The notes beneath the pieces are model-generated. The model was not told the origin of the DNA, made no database searches, and worked only from the letters and a program-made list of their open reading frames with translations. Shown one piece after another: positions 23,101-63,559 of a stretch of 64,000 bases of DNA. Within the stretch, counting starts at the first letter, position 1. Each line of letters starts with the position of its first letter. This DNA comes from Parapristionchus giblindavisi (taxonomy: Eukaryota > Nematoda > Chromadorea > Rhabditida > Diplogasteridae): contig CALSFV010000305.1 of NCBI GenBank assembly GCA_943737045.1, positions 1-64,000 on the forward strand, in the 5' to 3' direction. The position numbers and the translations under genes are program-made.

Positions 23101-26100
23101 AACTACAAAATCAGCAAAAGAAAAGTGCGGCAAGGGGGATCGAACCCATGACAGCCAAAAGTGAATGCAGACACCTTATCCACTACACTACACAGGCCGC
23201 TGATCAGATGTTTGATAGATGAGTTAACGAACCCATTGGAGTTTGTTGTGTGGAGACCTCGCGAATTTTTAAATCGACCCCTACAAAAAATAAATCATAA
23301 CTTGCTTTGCGGGAGGTTTTTTCTCACAACAATTTTTTTGCAAGTCTATCATGATCGCATCCACACGCCCTATTCGTCTCCGCTCTTACATTTTTGGTTG
23401 AATTAAAATAATATTTGTATCTCTCGACTAACACGTCTTTTTTATATTACCCTAATCATCATTATGATCCTCATACAAATTGAGCAAGGGTTGCTCTTGT
23501 GACTTTTCTGTTTCCTTCAACGGATCTCCAGCTATAGTCGAAAAACTCTGAAAAGGGGCCATCTTTGGAGCTCCATACCGAGCTCAAAAAAAATTTGCAT
23601 ACCACGAGGGTTTGCCTATTATTCTAACATATTGAGAGGTACCCAAAAATGTTATTATCTCAAAACTTTTTTTTTGCTGTACGGGATCCTGTTGCTGATT
23701 GTCCGACTCTTACGCAAACGGGCTCATATGTATAACATAACTCGTGATTGACAAAAGAAAATAGCATAGGAAACATAGTGGGATATTGTATATTAAAACA
23801 ACACTGACGCATGTGGGAGCTCTTATCATCATAAAACATGACAATAATTATTTCCAAAAATAATTAATCTTTTTACAATTAGTTAAAAGATTTGATTGTA
23901 CATGGGAACCCACGAGTAAACGATATATAAGGGACACAACATTTCGAAAATATTTTTGGCTGTTGGGGGGTCACTGTATTGGACAAAGGTTTCTCTCCCT
24001 TGAACCATTCTCCCATCACTACTTGTATCCATTCTACCATATAGCGGATGCTATTTTATAGCGAAACATCGACTCATATACAAAATTCTTAGCTTCAAGG
24101 GATCAACATGGAAAAGTCTTTTATTTTGAAGGCCTATCGAAACGGGTCGTGGCCACTTGAGCAAAAGACATTTGCGCCACACGAGGGGCCTGGACACTTG
24201 CGCCAGTGACATATGCGCCGAGGGACATTTGCGCCGATACCAAAAGCGCCGAGGGACATTTGCGCCAGTCCCAAATGCGCCGAGGTCATTTGCGCCGAAA
24301 TTGGACATTTGCGCCGAACCCAAATGCGCCGAGGTCATTTGCGCCGAACATAGAAATTGGACATTTGCGCCGAACCCAAATGCGCCGAGGTCATTTGCGC
24401 CGAACATAGAAATTGGACATTTGCGCCGAACCCAAATGCGCCGAGGTCATTTGCGCCGAACATAGAAATTGGACATTTGCGCCGAACCCATTTGCGCCGA
24501 ACATAGAAATTGGACATTTGCGCCGAAAGTGAGAATGGGACATTTGCGCCGAATACAGAATGGGACATTTGCGCCGAACACAGAATGGGACATTTGCGCC
24601 GAAAGTGAGAATGGGACATTTGCGCCGAACACATAATGGGACATTTGCGCCGAATACAGAATGGGACATTTTCGCCGAAAGTGAGAATGGGACAATTGCG
24701 CCGAAAATGAGAATGGGACATTTGCGCCGAACACAGAATGGGACATTTGCGCCGAAAATGAGAATGGGACATTTGCGCCGAATACAGAATGGGACATTTG
24801 CGCCGAAAGTGAGAATGGGACAATTGCGCCGAAAATGAGAATGGGACATTTGCGCCGAAAATGAGAATGGGACATTTGCGCCGAAAATGAGAATGGGACA
24901 TTTGCGCCGAAAGTGAGAATGGGACATTTGCGCCGAAAAATAAATAGGTATATGGGCCGAATTTTTCTTTCAATGACTTGTTGCAATTACAAATATCAAA
25001 AGGTAAACAATTTGTAATTTTGCTTTTTAAAAAAATTTTCGAAGACTTCCTTTTTTGCCTGAAATGACTTCTTTTATTTTTATTTCTCCGAATTTCCAAA
25101 CTCTTTTTTATTCAACAAGAAAGTGACATTAATTAAATATAACAATGATAAAGAGAAGTTTAAAATCTATTTGAGTTTTACATAGCTGGAAGGTGATTCG
25201 AGGTATTGCACACGTTAGTTCAAAATGCGAAAGAGATGGGAATAGCGGGGCAATAGGGATGCTGAAGGCGACTTACAAAACTGTGGTGCGCGGCTTGGTG
25301 TGTTTTCGCAATATTGAGACGATAGTTCATTAGTCAGAGCGGCGCATCTCAGACAGGTTTGGTAGCGCGACGGAGAGTGCGACGGATACAATCATTGGAT
25401 GCCATCTCGCACGCACATCCTCTCTAATGCATCCCTCCAAACCGGTCTGGCATTCGCCGCGCCCTCTTTATATTCAATCTTTTTTTCTAAAACTTATGCC
25501 TGAGGTGGAAAACGAGGGGGTGACCATACCACGGTTCGGCGACGTTTCCTAAAAAGTTTATTTTGAATGCAATCGATTCGGGAGTGGGTGCAATCGAATC
25601 CTTGTCTAATTATAAGAAACTATTGCTAAGGAGATTTTTTTCGATCAACGGTCAACGAACGCTGGAATTGGGAATTTTCGAAAACAAATGTTTACATTAA
25701 ATTAATTCTCAGTATTTTCCATGGCGAATGTAAACTTGTTATTTGCTCAATCGCTTCTACAGTGAGAATTATGGAAAATAGTGAGAATTAATTTAATGTA
25801 ATTTTTTTCGAAAATTCCCAATTCCAGCCTTCGTTGACCGTTGATCGAAAAACTCTCCTTGGGAGTAGTTTCTTAGAATTCGACAAGCATTCGATTGCAC
25901 CCACTCCCGAATCGATTGGATTCGAAATATACTTTTTAAGAAACGTCGCAAAACCGTGGTGTGGTGTCCCTGAAGCGAAATTTCAATTGGAATATATTTC
26001 CAAGTGCGAGTGAACTTCACTCCTGGAGCCTGTAATTATCATACATAAAACAGGAAAATTCATTTTTCATCGATACCGCAGCTATGTGGATTTTCTAAGA

Positions 26101-29100
26101 TAGAGTGTTCTATGCAATACCTCGAATCACTTTCCAGCTATGTAAAACTCAAATAGTATTGAAACTTCTCTTTATCATTGTTATATTTAATTAATGTCAC
26201 TTTCTTGTTGAATAAAAAAGAGTTTGGAAATTCGGAGAAATAAAAATAAAAGAAGTCATTTCAGGCAAAAAAGGAAGTCTTCGAAAATTTTTTAAAAAAG
26301 CAAAATTACAAATTGCTTACCTTTTGATATTTGTAATTGCAATAAGTCATTGAAAGAAAAATTCGGCCCAAATACCTATTTATTTTTCGGCGCAAATGTC
26401 CCATTCTCACTTTCGGCGCAAATGTCCCATTCTGTGTTCGGCGCAAATGTCCCATTCTCATTTTCGGCGCAAATGTCCCATTCTGTTTTCGGCGCAAATG
26501 TCCAATTTCTATGTTCGGCGCAAATGACCTCGGCGCATTTGGGTTCGGCGCAAATGTCCAATTTCTATGTTCGGCGCAAATGACCTCGGCGCATTTGGGT
26601 TCGGCGCAAATGTCCAATTTCTATGTTCGGCGCAAATGACCTCGGCGCATTTGGGTTCGGCGCAAATGTCCAATTTCTATGTTCGGCGCAAATGACCTCG
26701 GCGCATTTGGGTTCGGCGCAAATGTCCAATTTCTATGTTCGGCGCAAATGACCTCGGCGCATTTGGGTTCGGCGCAAATGTCCAATTTCTATGTTCGGCG
26801 CAAATGACCTCGGCGCATTTGGGTTCGGCGCAAATGTCCAATTTCTATGTTCGGCGCAAATGACCTCGGCGCATTTGGGTTCGGCGCAAATGTCCAATTT
26901 CTATGTTCGGCGCAAATGACCTCGGCGCATTTGGGTTCGGCGCAAATGTCCAATTTCTATGTTCGGCGCAAATGACCTCGGCGCATTTGGGTTCGGCGCA
27001 AATGTCCAATTTCTATGTTCGGCGCAAATGACCTCGGCGCATTTGGGTCCGGCGCAAATGGATCTCGGCGCATTTTGGACCGGCGCAAATGCTGTTATTC
27101 GGCGCAAATGTCTTTTGCTCAACTGGCCACGACCCATCGAAACATCGGTCCAATTCCAAAGTCCAGTATCGTCTATGTAGATCGGTTTTCCATGCTAAAC
27201 TTATACTAAATGAGATTGGTCGTTAGAATAAAATTTAGATCATGAATAAGTTTTTTTTTTCAAATTGTTTAAATTGAATTATCAGGGAATCCAATTGAAT
27301 TATCGATTGACATGTGCGATGAAGGAGCGATTTCTATGGATTCGAACAGTTGATGAAGCGAAGGAGATTGGAATCAATGAACACTCACTTATATGCTTCC
27401 CTTATAAGGTTATTAAATTATTATTGTTGTTGCTGTTGTTGTTATTGTTATTAAATATTTAAAATACGACAAAATAACTCGCCCAAAAACACTGGACTGA
27501 TAGAATGTTGAGCGCGGAGAGTTTTGGAGTGTTTTAAATTCACACCACGAGCTAATTTGAAACTCTCCGCTCTCGCAATGCTCTCTCACTTTCATTCATT
27601 TATTTATGCTTTCTGCACAGGAAAAGGAGAACACACTGAATTGGATATGCAATTTGAACATCTCTTTTGTCTTAGCTTTGAAACATATACGATTCTCTTG
27701 AACATTGCTTGCGTGAAAGTTCGGGGTGTAATTAGAGTTAAAGTAATGAAATAATGGTTTTAAAGTAGGTTGCGTTAGAAAAGAAACTATGTAAAGACTT
27801 AATATGTGTAACTTTAAGGAGTATTAAAATTATTTAAATATTCTAAAAATTAAGGAAGAGCTGGCACCGGGAATGGATAAACTGGAAGAGTTGGCGAGTG
27901 ATCTGAATGGATTGATAGAGACTGCCCAATCGATAAAAAGACCGATGAAGAACACGGGTGAGGAACATGAAGAACCTGTGAGTTATTTATTGATCATGGA
28001 TATTATTGATTGAGCATGGATATTATTGAATGATCATGGATATTATTGATTGATTGTTATTAGGCGATGATAGGCGAGTGGGACACGAAATCTCGTCTGG
28101 AAAATGATCGAGTCCGAGTCGTTGCCGAGTATGCTACTGTATGTTCATCGATCGATTTCAACTTTCTTGGTGTCTTTAAACAGCTCTCCTAAGTGGTGTT
28201 AAAATCTTGGAAAAGTAGATGGAAAAGTGAAAAGTTGTGTTAATTTTGAGAATGCAAAAGTTGTTGGAAAAGCAGCATTGTTTCGTAATTGACAAACTTT
28301 GACAACAAAAACCCTTTACGCGAGTGCTGGATTACTACTTTTCCAACAGCTTTTACAATCACAAACTTAACAATACTTTTCACTTTTCCATCTACTTTTC
28401 CAAAATTTTAACACCACGTTAATTTCGTGCGCTATTTCTGATCCTCTCACGGTAGAGGACATATAAGCACATTCTTCGCAGAGTATTCTTTACTGCCTCT
28501 GAGAGAGATCAAAGATCAGGTTACGGTTTATCATTTACAGACGACCACTGCATCGACTACGGTAGATGATAAAAAGATAGGAGAAGGTCTAATCAATGCA
28601 CCGAATGATAAGAAAGAACACATTGGAATGGATAGAGTAGAAAAGGTTGAAGAAGAGGAACATGGCAATAAAGAAACGATAGATGTAGAAGAGAATAAGA
28701 AGAGCATCGATCAATATGGTCATGATGTCGAGGTAAAATATGGAAAAAAATCAATTATTGATTTATATGTTGATTTATTGATTTTGCAGCCAGTGAAGAG
28801 CGCTGCGAGGAAGTACAAAGTGAAAGTGGATGATGAATATATCATCTATGATGAATCATCGGTTAGTGTGATTTACGGGGCGGTGTATTCTGTCGTTTAC
28901 CAACTTTTAGAAGAAATCTATTACGAGAGGGAACGAGAAGAGGGACGAGCCTGATTATTATTATGTGGAAGATAAGATCGAGAAGGATGAAGACTCACAT
29001 TTATACTATGTTGACGATGATGATAAGTTAGTTTTTTTATAAAGTTTTAAAGTTTTTGTAACGTTTATGCATCGTTACATTTGCCTTACGTGCCTACGCC

Positions 29101-32100
29101 GTGACCTCCGCCGTAACGACGGAGACACGGCGGAGGAAACACGAATACGCACGTAATCATACGTTACATTTCGCTGCGTATACGTCGGCGTCCACAAAAA
29201 AGCTTTAAATATAACGCATCACAGATCGTATGCTCCTTGGATTGCACTTTTTATCTGTGGATATATTAGGTTATCATTATGGCTACGTTCCCTCACAACC
29301 ACTTATTATTATGGTTTAGAAAATGAAAAGTGATCAGTTACAACAATAATTGATATATTTTCCGTAAACGAAGGAGATTTTGTAGAACATATGCGAGGGT
29401 AGAAACGAAGAAACGTCGGATAAAGAGATCAAAAGACATTGATCCAGACTCACTCGAGGTTATAAAGGTATTTTTCAATGAATTCCCACAAAACATTTTA
29501 AAATGTTTCCACCGTATACTCTTGCATTTGCTTGTGTACGGGAGAGTGGTGCCAAATAATAATAATGATAATATTTATACGTTTTTTTTTAAAATTAGCC
29601 ATCATATTACTTTTGAATTATTGTCGAAAGGTTATAATAAGATGCAGAAATTATAATAATCATGTTTGTTTAGATTTCGAAAGACTCAGACTTGACAGAG
29701 ATTCACGATGATGTTCCGAGGGTCTTTGCCTATCCAACAATTGATCTCGACGCCAGTGATGCTACAAAGTTTATTGATTTTTAATTAAGTTATCCAAAAA
29801 TTGTATAGACAGCATCGAGTGCTGAAAAGATCATGACGAAATAGCACTTTGATCATTGATCTTTACTACCATCTCGCACAACATCTAACACAAATCGATT
29901 ATCGATTAACACATTTCAGTCCCACTCTTTACGTCAAAGACTCTGTCTCGGCACTCGCTTTGAATCTCACTGCTCCGCGTGGGACTTTCGCTGATCATGA
30001 GGGGGTACGGTTGATGACTGAATAATCGATCGATAAATCAATCGATACATGTTAAGATGGCACTGTTCCTTTCTGGTGTGTGCGGTAGCTTCACTCCGAA
30101 GACGATCGAGTCATTCGACAAGGAAAAGTTTGATATAGGCAATGCAGGTATGGATTATTTTGGACGAATTACGAGAAAGACAAAGGGGGCGGGGCGAAGT
30201 AATCAATCGATATTGATTGATTATTACAGGAGACGAACTGAATATCGGTGTGAACATCGAGATTCTAAAAACAGTTGTGAACATGGATGAATTGGCCGAG
30301 AAATTGAGGAATGATACGGAAGTGGATAACATTCTGGATAGAACCAAACAATCCAATAATGGGTAAATATCTTTTATTTTTTATTTATTTAAATAAAGAA
30401 ATATTTTTTTAAACAAAGATTCCAATAATGGGTAAATAATCTTTTTTGCGCTAGAATACGACATAATCTCTTAATGTCTTAAGTTCAATTCTAGAAGGTT
30501 CTTCTAGAAGTTTATAGAATGTTGTGGAATGTTCCGGAAGCTTCCAGAATGATTCATAAGCGAATGTTCTAAAATAACATTTAGAACTTTCTAGAACATT
30601 CTGTAAGCAATATAGATCAAACACATTTCAATATTTGTTCGTGAAAAAAATGGTAAATTTTCATTGTCTGTATATCCAGTGGCCATTGTCATTTCACTAC
30701 AGCCTTTTCTTTTAGATTCAATGAAGTTGTGTTCAAACAATGAATAGAAAACGCAAAACAATCACTCTAACAAAATTTTAAACTTTATTATCGTGATTTG
30801 TGAAATGATTTAAGTTTGCGTCTGTAAACTGGAAGCTGAAAAGTTTTACAAACTGGAAATTAATAAAATTTGTAAAACAATTGCATTTGGAAAGTTTTCA
30901 GTACAGTAGGTGGCTCGTACATCATCCCAGTACTGAACAAACATGAGTATGACGCATCATCCGCACCCATCATATTCCATGGATCTGCTGTATCAGTCCG
31001 ATTCGGAGTGTATATCGAGAGTATGAGCAACTTTCAAACCAGTACTATGGTAAGGTAAGGATCATAGATCAAAGATCAATTATCGATTTGATAGGATTAC
31101 GATATGGATATCTATCTGATTATGGCTTGGAGAGATGCGAGGCTGGCCAATCATTACAATAGGACTATTCTTGTTAAGGTGATTATTGATTTTCTTACAC
31201 ATATTATTGGAAAAAAATATTTTTTTTGTATATAATTTGGCTTGAGGAAGAAGAGATTCTCGAAAAGATCTGGAGACCTGATCCATTCTTTGCCAATGCG
31301 AAGGAGGCTGAGTATCATGAGGTTTAATCTATGTTCTTGATCTTTGATCTTTGATCTTTGTTAGTATGATCTTCGTTCTTTAAGGTTACATTTCTCAACT
31401 TTCTCATGAGAATCTATTCGGATGGTCTCGTTTTGTACGAGACGAGAATTCGATTGAAGACCGCGTGTTCATTGGTTCTATGCAAGTATCCACACGATAA
31501 ACAAACGTGCGAACTCCAGATAAAGTCCTGTAAGTTGTGTCATCTGAAACATAGTGCGCAATGTTACGTGACCTTAAAGACACACTCCTAGCTCATTTGA
31601 ATTAAGCCGCTTTGACAATACTCTCTCGCTTTCTTTGCTCACGAGAGAGTGTTACCAGAGCGGAGAATAAAATATACTGTGGGTGTTCCCTTCAATATTA
31701 TCCAATTTTATAGTGGTATTTAAAATCAATTAGGGTTGAGCGGAAAAATTGTCGTGCCCGGTTTTTTAAAGGTCCTTGATCGTAAAATTTACCGACCCAT
31801 ACATTTAACGGTTTCTCAACGGTCATTACCGAAATTTACACTAGATATTCTGTGTTATTTTTTGAAATATAATGATTGATATATCAAGGATTTTTTCCGC
31901 TGTTTTACCGGGTTCTTGAGAGTATTTCCGTTTTAATTTAATTTAATTTATCATGCATCAAAAAGATGATACAACATTTGAAAGAAAGAACAAGAACATG
32001 ATAGCATTTGGAGTAAAAACGAGAGGAGGTTAATGGGGGAGAAAGGGAAGTGCAGCTTATAAATATACTTTATAGGTTTTTTACACTTCTCTGTCTTTTA

Positions 32101-33191
32101 CCTAAATTACTGTTGCCAAATTTTTTACAGTTGCTTATCCGATCGAGACCGTTCGATTCGAGTGGTTCACGAAAAAGGAGAATGCGATCGATAAGAACCC
32201 CGACGTGAAATTGCCTGAACTTTATATCGATAGATACGAGCCGACCACTTGTGATACAGCAAGAAAAAGCGGTGAGATATTGATTGGTTAGATAGATATT
32301 ATTGATTGATTGGATACTTCTAGGTTCGTTCGCTTGTCTTCGTGCAGTATTCCGATTGAAGAGAGATGTCGGCTTTCACATCGCACAGACATACATTCCG
32401 ACATCACTCGCCCTTATGTTCTCATGGGTACGGTAACCAGAAACCGGTTTCTCCGGTATACTGTATTTCGTGCATGAAGGTTACTGCAATTGCAGGTGGG
32501 TGTGTGGCTGCCTGAGGAGTTCATGGAGGGTCGTATTGGTGTGGCCATCACCGTACTCCTCACACTATCGACTGAATCGGCTGGTGCAAGGGAACATTTG
32601 CCTAGTGTTTCGTACATGAAGGTATACGGTATACGATACTCAAGTCAATCGATATATTCATAGGCCATTGATCTTTGGTTTGGATTTATTACGGGTTTCG
32701 TCTTCTTCACTCTGCTACAGACTCTATTTGTTATCGCTTTCGACAAACGAGCCGCCCAACTGGTAAGATTATTGATTTTTTGCAGCATATATTTATTGAT
32801 TAATTGATTCAGAGAAAATACGCTGCCAAAAAGAGGTCAGATATCAACGAGGAGACCAGAGCTGCTATACTTGGGAAGGCTGATCGATATCACAAAACAG
32901 GAAGGTAGATATTATTGATTGTAGATATTGATTGCATCGTAAGGATTGAATTATCTGAATAAAACGCTATCAGAGGGCATTCTAATATTTTTGTTAATTT
33001 CCTTTAATGAAAGTCCATGCATCGTCTTCTTTATTTTTTGTAGTCGGATCAAAGTACATTTCAGATATCTGGACAACTTCTGTCGTGTCTTCTATCCACT
33101 CTCATTTGCTCTCTTCTTAATTATGTACTATTTTGTGTATACAGAAGGCAAACAAGATGATTGTATTCATAGTAGAGCCAACATTAAGTAA
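20147..33191 (+). CDS. Cys-loop ligand-gated ion channel subunit with a giant N-terminal extension (27 exons, 1034 aa)
   Basis: Exons: 20147-20295, 20531-20649, 20857-20979, 21035-21168, 21309-21401, 21691-21828, 27286-27408, 27855-27977, 28064-28138, 28541-28732, 28790-28861, 28911-29026, 29386-29467, 29674-29768, 29920-30004, 30057-30147, 30230-30362, 30902-31049, 31095-31178, 31247-31321, 31385-31529, 32131-32271, 32324-32427, 32496-32621, 32664-32762, 32813-32904, 33044-33191. It should form a pentameric neurotransmitter-gated channel in the plasma membrane. A signal peptide (MRRRLVLLLLFIALMIEG) is followed by a Thr-rich mucin-like stretch (about 50-110), a Lys-rich run, then acidic/Lys-rich segments to about 640. 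The ligand-binding domain covers about 645-860, with WRDARL near W709, IWRPDPFF, a Cys-loop C778-C792 (13 residues between), and a second pair C839-C850 as in glycine-receptor-like subunits. M1-M4 lie near 866-886, 893-912, 926-946 and 1003-1021; the M3-M4 loop is short. Before M2 the anion-channel PAR motif is replaced by EGR. Exon 16 begins with ATG, so a separate shorter channel transcript starting at 30057 is possible. Confidence 0.88.
21560..21660. repeat. Foldback MITE, CTCTCTCG family, copy 6
   Basis: Core cacgctctaacgc / gcgagagagcattg with arms actgctctgac and cagaggggagag. It lies in channel intron 5, about 30 nt before exon 6. Confidence 0.6.
22730..22802 (+). ncRNA. tRNA-like sequence (pol III A/B-box) in the left arm
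   Basis: tgtagtgtagtggataac resembles a tRNA D-arm/A box and gggttcgatccc is a good B box, at normal spacing. The acceptor ends (gcggcct and tgcggca) do not pair, so it is not a functional tRNA gene. The D-loop resembles Glu-type tRNAs. Confidence 0.5.
23122..23198 (-). ncRNA. tRNA-like sequence in the right arm
   Basis: Inverted copy of 22730-22802 with a few substitutions (acacct in place of the complement of acgtgt); the B box is intact. The two copies are convergent within the palindrome. Confidence 0.5.
24175..24940 (+). repeat. catttgcgccgaa minisatellite, left arm
   Basis: Dozens of units with the core acatttgcgccgaa separated by variable spacers (agtgagaatggg, cacagaatggg, catagaaattgg, cccaaatgcgccgaggt). 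Frames across it are repeats, not genes. Confidence 0.95.
26385..27115 (-). repeat. catttgcgccgaa minisatellite, right arm
   Basis: Inverted counterpart of the left array. Here the two-part unit with the cgccgaggt and catagaaattgg spacers is homogenised into about ten near-identical copies. The left array is dominated by gagaatggg-type units. Confidence 0.95.
28193..28427. repeat. Foldback MITE of about 235 bp
   Basis: Left arm gtggtgttaaaatcttggaa, then agtagatggaaaagtgaaaa; the right arm is the inverse, ending attttaacaccac. It lies in a channel-gene intron (28139-28540). Confidence 0.8.
29071..29180. repeat. Palindromic repeat P (gtgcctacgccg family), copy 1
   Basis: cgttacatttgccttacgtg, then cctacgccgtgacctccgcc with inverted counterparts toward acgttacattt. 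Relatives lie at 45879-45945 and, split by an insertion, 54178-55300. Confidence 0.65.
30484..30604. promoter_or_regulatory. Heat-shock-element (HSF-binding) cluster in a channel-gene intron
   Basis: Three uninterrupted alternating GAA/TTC arrays on the 5-bp HSF module: TTC-GAA-TTC at 30489-30501, GAA-TTC-GAA-TTC-GAA at 30527-30549, and GAA-TTC-GAA-TTC at 30584-30601, each separated by exactly two bases. Trimers of this module are the known HSF1 site. They lie within the 30363-30901 intron. Confidence 0.65.
31588..31675. repeat. Foldback MITE, CTCTCTCG family, copy 8
   Basis: Core aatactctctcgctttctttg / acgagagagtg, with ctagctcatttga and ccagagcggagaa. It lies in the channel intron after the Cys-loop exon. 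Confidence 0.7.
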
Positions 33192-33588
33192 TCATCTTTT
33201 GGTAATTTGATAGCTCATCTGTGATATCTGTAAGTGTTGATCTCTCGTATTGAGTGTTGTATTGATTTGTCGTTGTTTTGATAAAATTAAAGTACGATTG
33301 TATGGAATAATTGATATAATGAATCTTTAAATTATATAAATACTAAAAGAATATTTAAAATATTTTCAGTCTTGAAAAATAATACACATTGTGTTTTGTC
33401 TTGCACGGAATTTTAGCTTACGGTAATTCCGATTTTTTGGAAGTTTGCCAAAAACTGCCAACTGGAACTTTGAAAAATAGCGGTTTTCATCGTTTTGTAG
33501 TGTGGAACGTGAGGAATGGTTTCAATCACCGAGTGAATCATCTCTCCGATATCGTTTGAATGCAACCTAACATTGCCGATCATTCATT
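33192..33588. other. Short intergenic region between the channel and RIC1
   Basis: Only 397 bp separate the channel stop from the RIC1 ATG. The region must hold the channel 3' end and the RIC1 promoter or 5'UTR. No clear canonical poly(A) signal or TATA box was seen. Confidence 0.5.
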
Positions 33589-62776
<29,188 letters not shown>

Positions 62777-63559
62777 TACGATGTACTGTAGAATTGTTAT
62801 TCTGCTGTATACGGTAGATCATTGTGCAATGCGGTGTATGCTGAATACTGTTTGAATGATACTGTAGCGGAATCTTTTAGAGTCCGACCAATTATACTCT
62901 TGTCCGTTGTACCCCTTTTCTTATTTCTATCATCATCATCTTTCACTTATCTGCCTATATATTTCCGTCTACGAGTATTTCCTCTTTTTTTAAAGTACAT
63001 GGCTATCAGTTTTATTCGCACAGTATATCTACATAACTTGTATACTCTAATATATCTATCTATTGATTGGTTCTTTGTATACGGTAATTCTTTTTTCGTT
63101 TTTATTGGTATAATTGCTGTTCTTGCTTGCATTCGATTTTATCCTATCATATGATTTGTTTTATGCCCCCATTGTACGGTACTGTTCCAAGTCGATTTCC
63201 ATCGCCATTTGTGCATATCACACGTTTGTTGCCGTTTGCGCTCATTTCGAGTGACACACCATTCACCCTAATCAAAGTCAGGTTTTATAGTATATCACGT
63301 CAGAATAGATAGTTTGTCCAGTTTCGAGTGACTAGAAGTCTTTTGAATAACGTTTGTCCTCATTTCTACTAGAATCAACCTATATTTGTCTTTTCAGAGA
63401 TACAGTATGATCACAAATTAAAATCAATCGATATTTACTTTTAAGAGATCAAAATTATATGTTATCAATTTTTTTGTCACTTATGTTCAGTAGCTATTGC
63501 ACTGAAGATCTCACATGGGAAAAGTGCATCACTCTATTGTATTCATTTTTGTATATCTA
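62777..63559. other. RIC1 3' flank
   Basis: AT-rich 3'UTR and intergenic sequence with several tacggta and ctgtag words. No gene is recognised. Confidence 0.5.

Larger units (their letters stand above)
22221..23725. mobile_element. 1.5-kb palindromic element with tRNA-like arms
   Basis: Left end gagcccgtttgcgtaagag and right end ctcttacgcaaacgggctc are perfect inverted repeats. Arms of about 600 bp (22221 to about 22822, and about 23103 to 23725) are near-identical inverted copies around a spacer of about 280 bp. ATAT lies on both sides (22217-22220 and 23726-23729) and may be the target duplication. It sits in channel intron 6. Confidence 0.85.
24144..27135. mobile_element. 3-kb foldback transposon with minisatellite arms and an 8-bp target duplication
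   Basis: Ends are gggtcgtggccacttgagca at the left and, reverse-complemented, gggtcgtggccagttgagca at the right. The flanking 8-mers at 24136-24143 and 27136-27143 are both atcgaaac, a perfect target duplication of hAT-type length. Each arm starts with a tandem array based on catttgcgccgaa, then unique inverted sequence converging on a centre near 25745. No transposase frame is present. It lies in channel intron 6. Confidence 0.9.

Noticed and set aside
24335..25099. Long open frames across the catttgcgccgaa arrays on both strands
   Set aside because: Tandem-repeat units lack stops in several frames; the encoded peptides are repeats of FGANVPFS-like units and the array is part of a transposon arm.
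24175..27115. CRISPR-like array
   Set aside because: Spacers are not unique but a few recurring variants, the setting is a eukaryotic intron, and the array is mirrored within a transposon.
27524..27754. Extra exon in the channel gene
   Set aside because: Exons 27286-27408 and 27855-27977 join in phase 0 without it; the stretch contains part of a foldback MITE and stops in the required frame.
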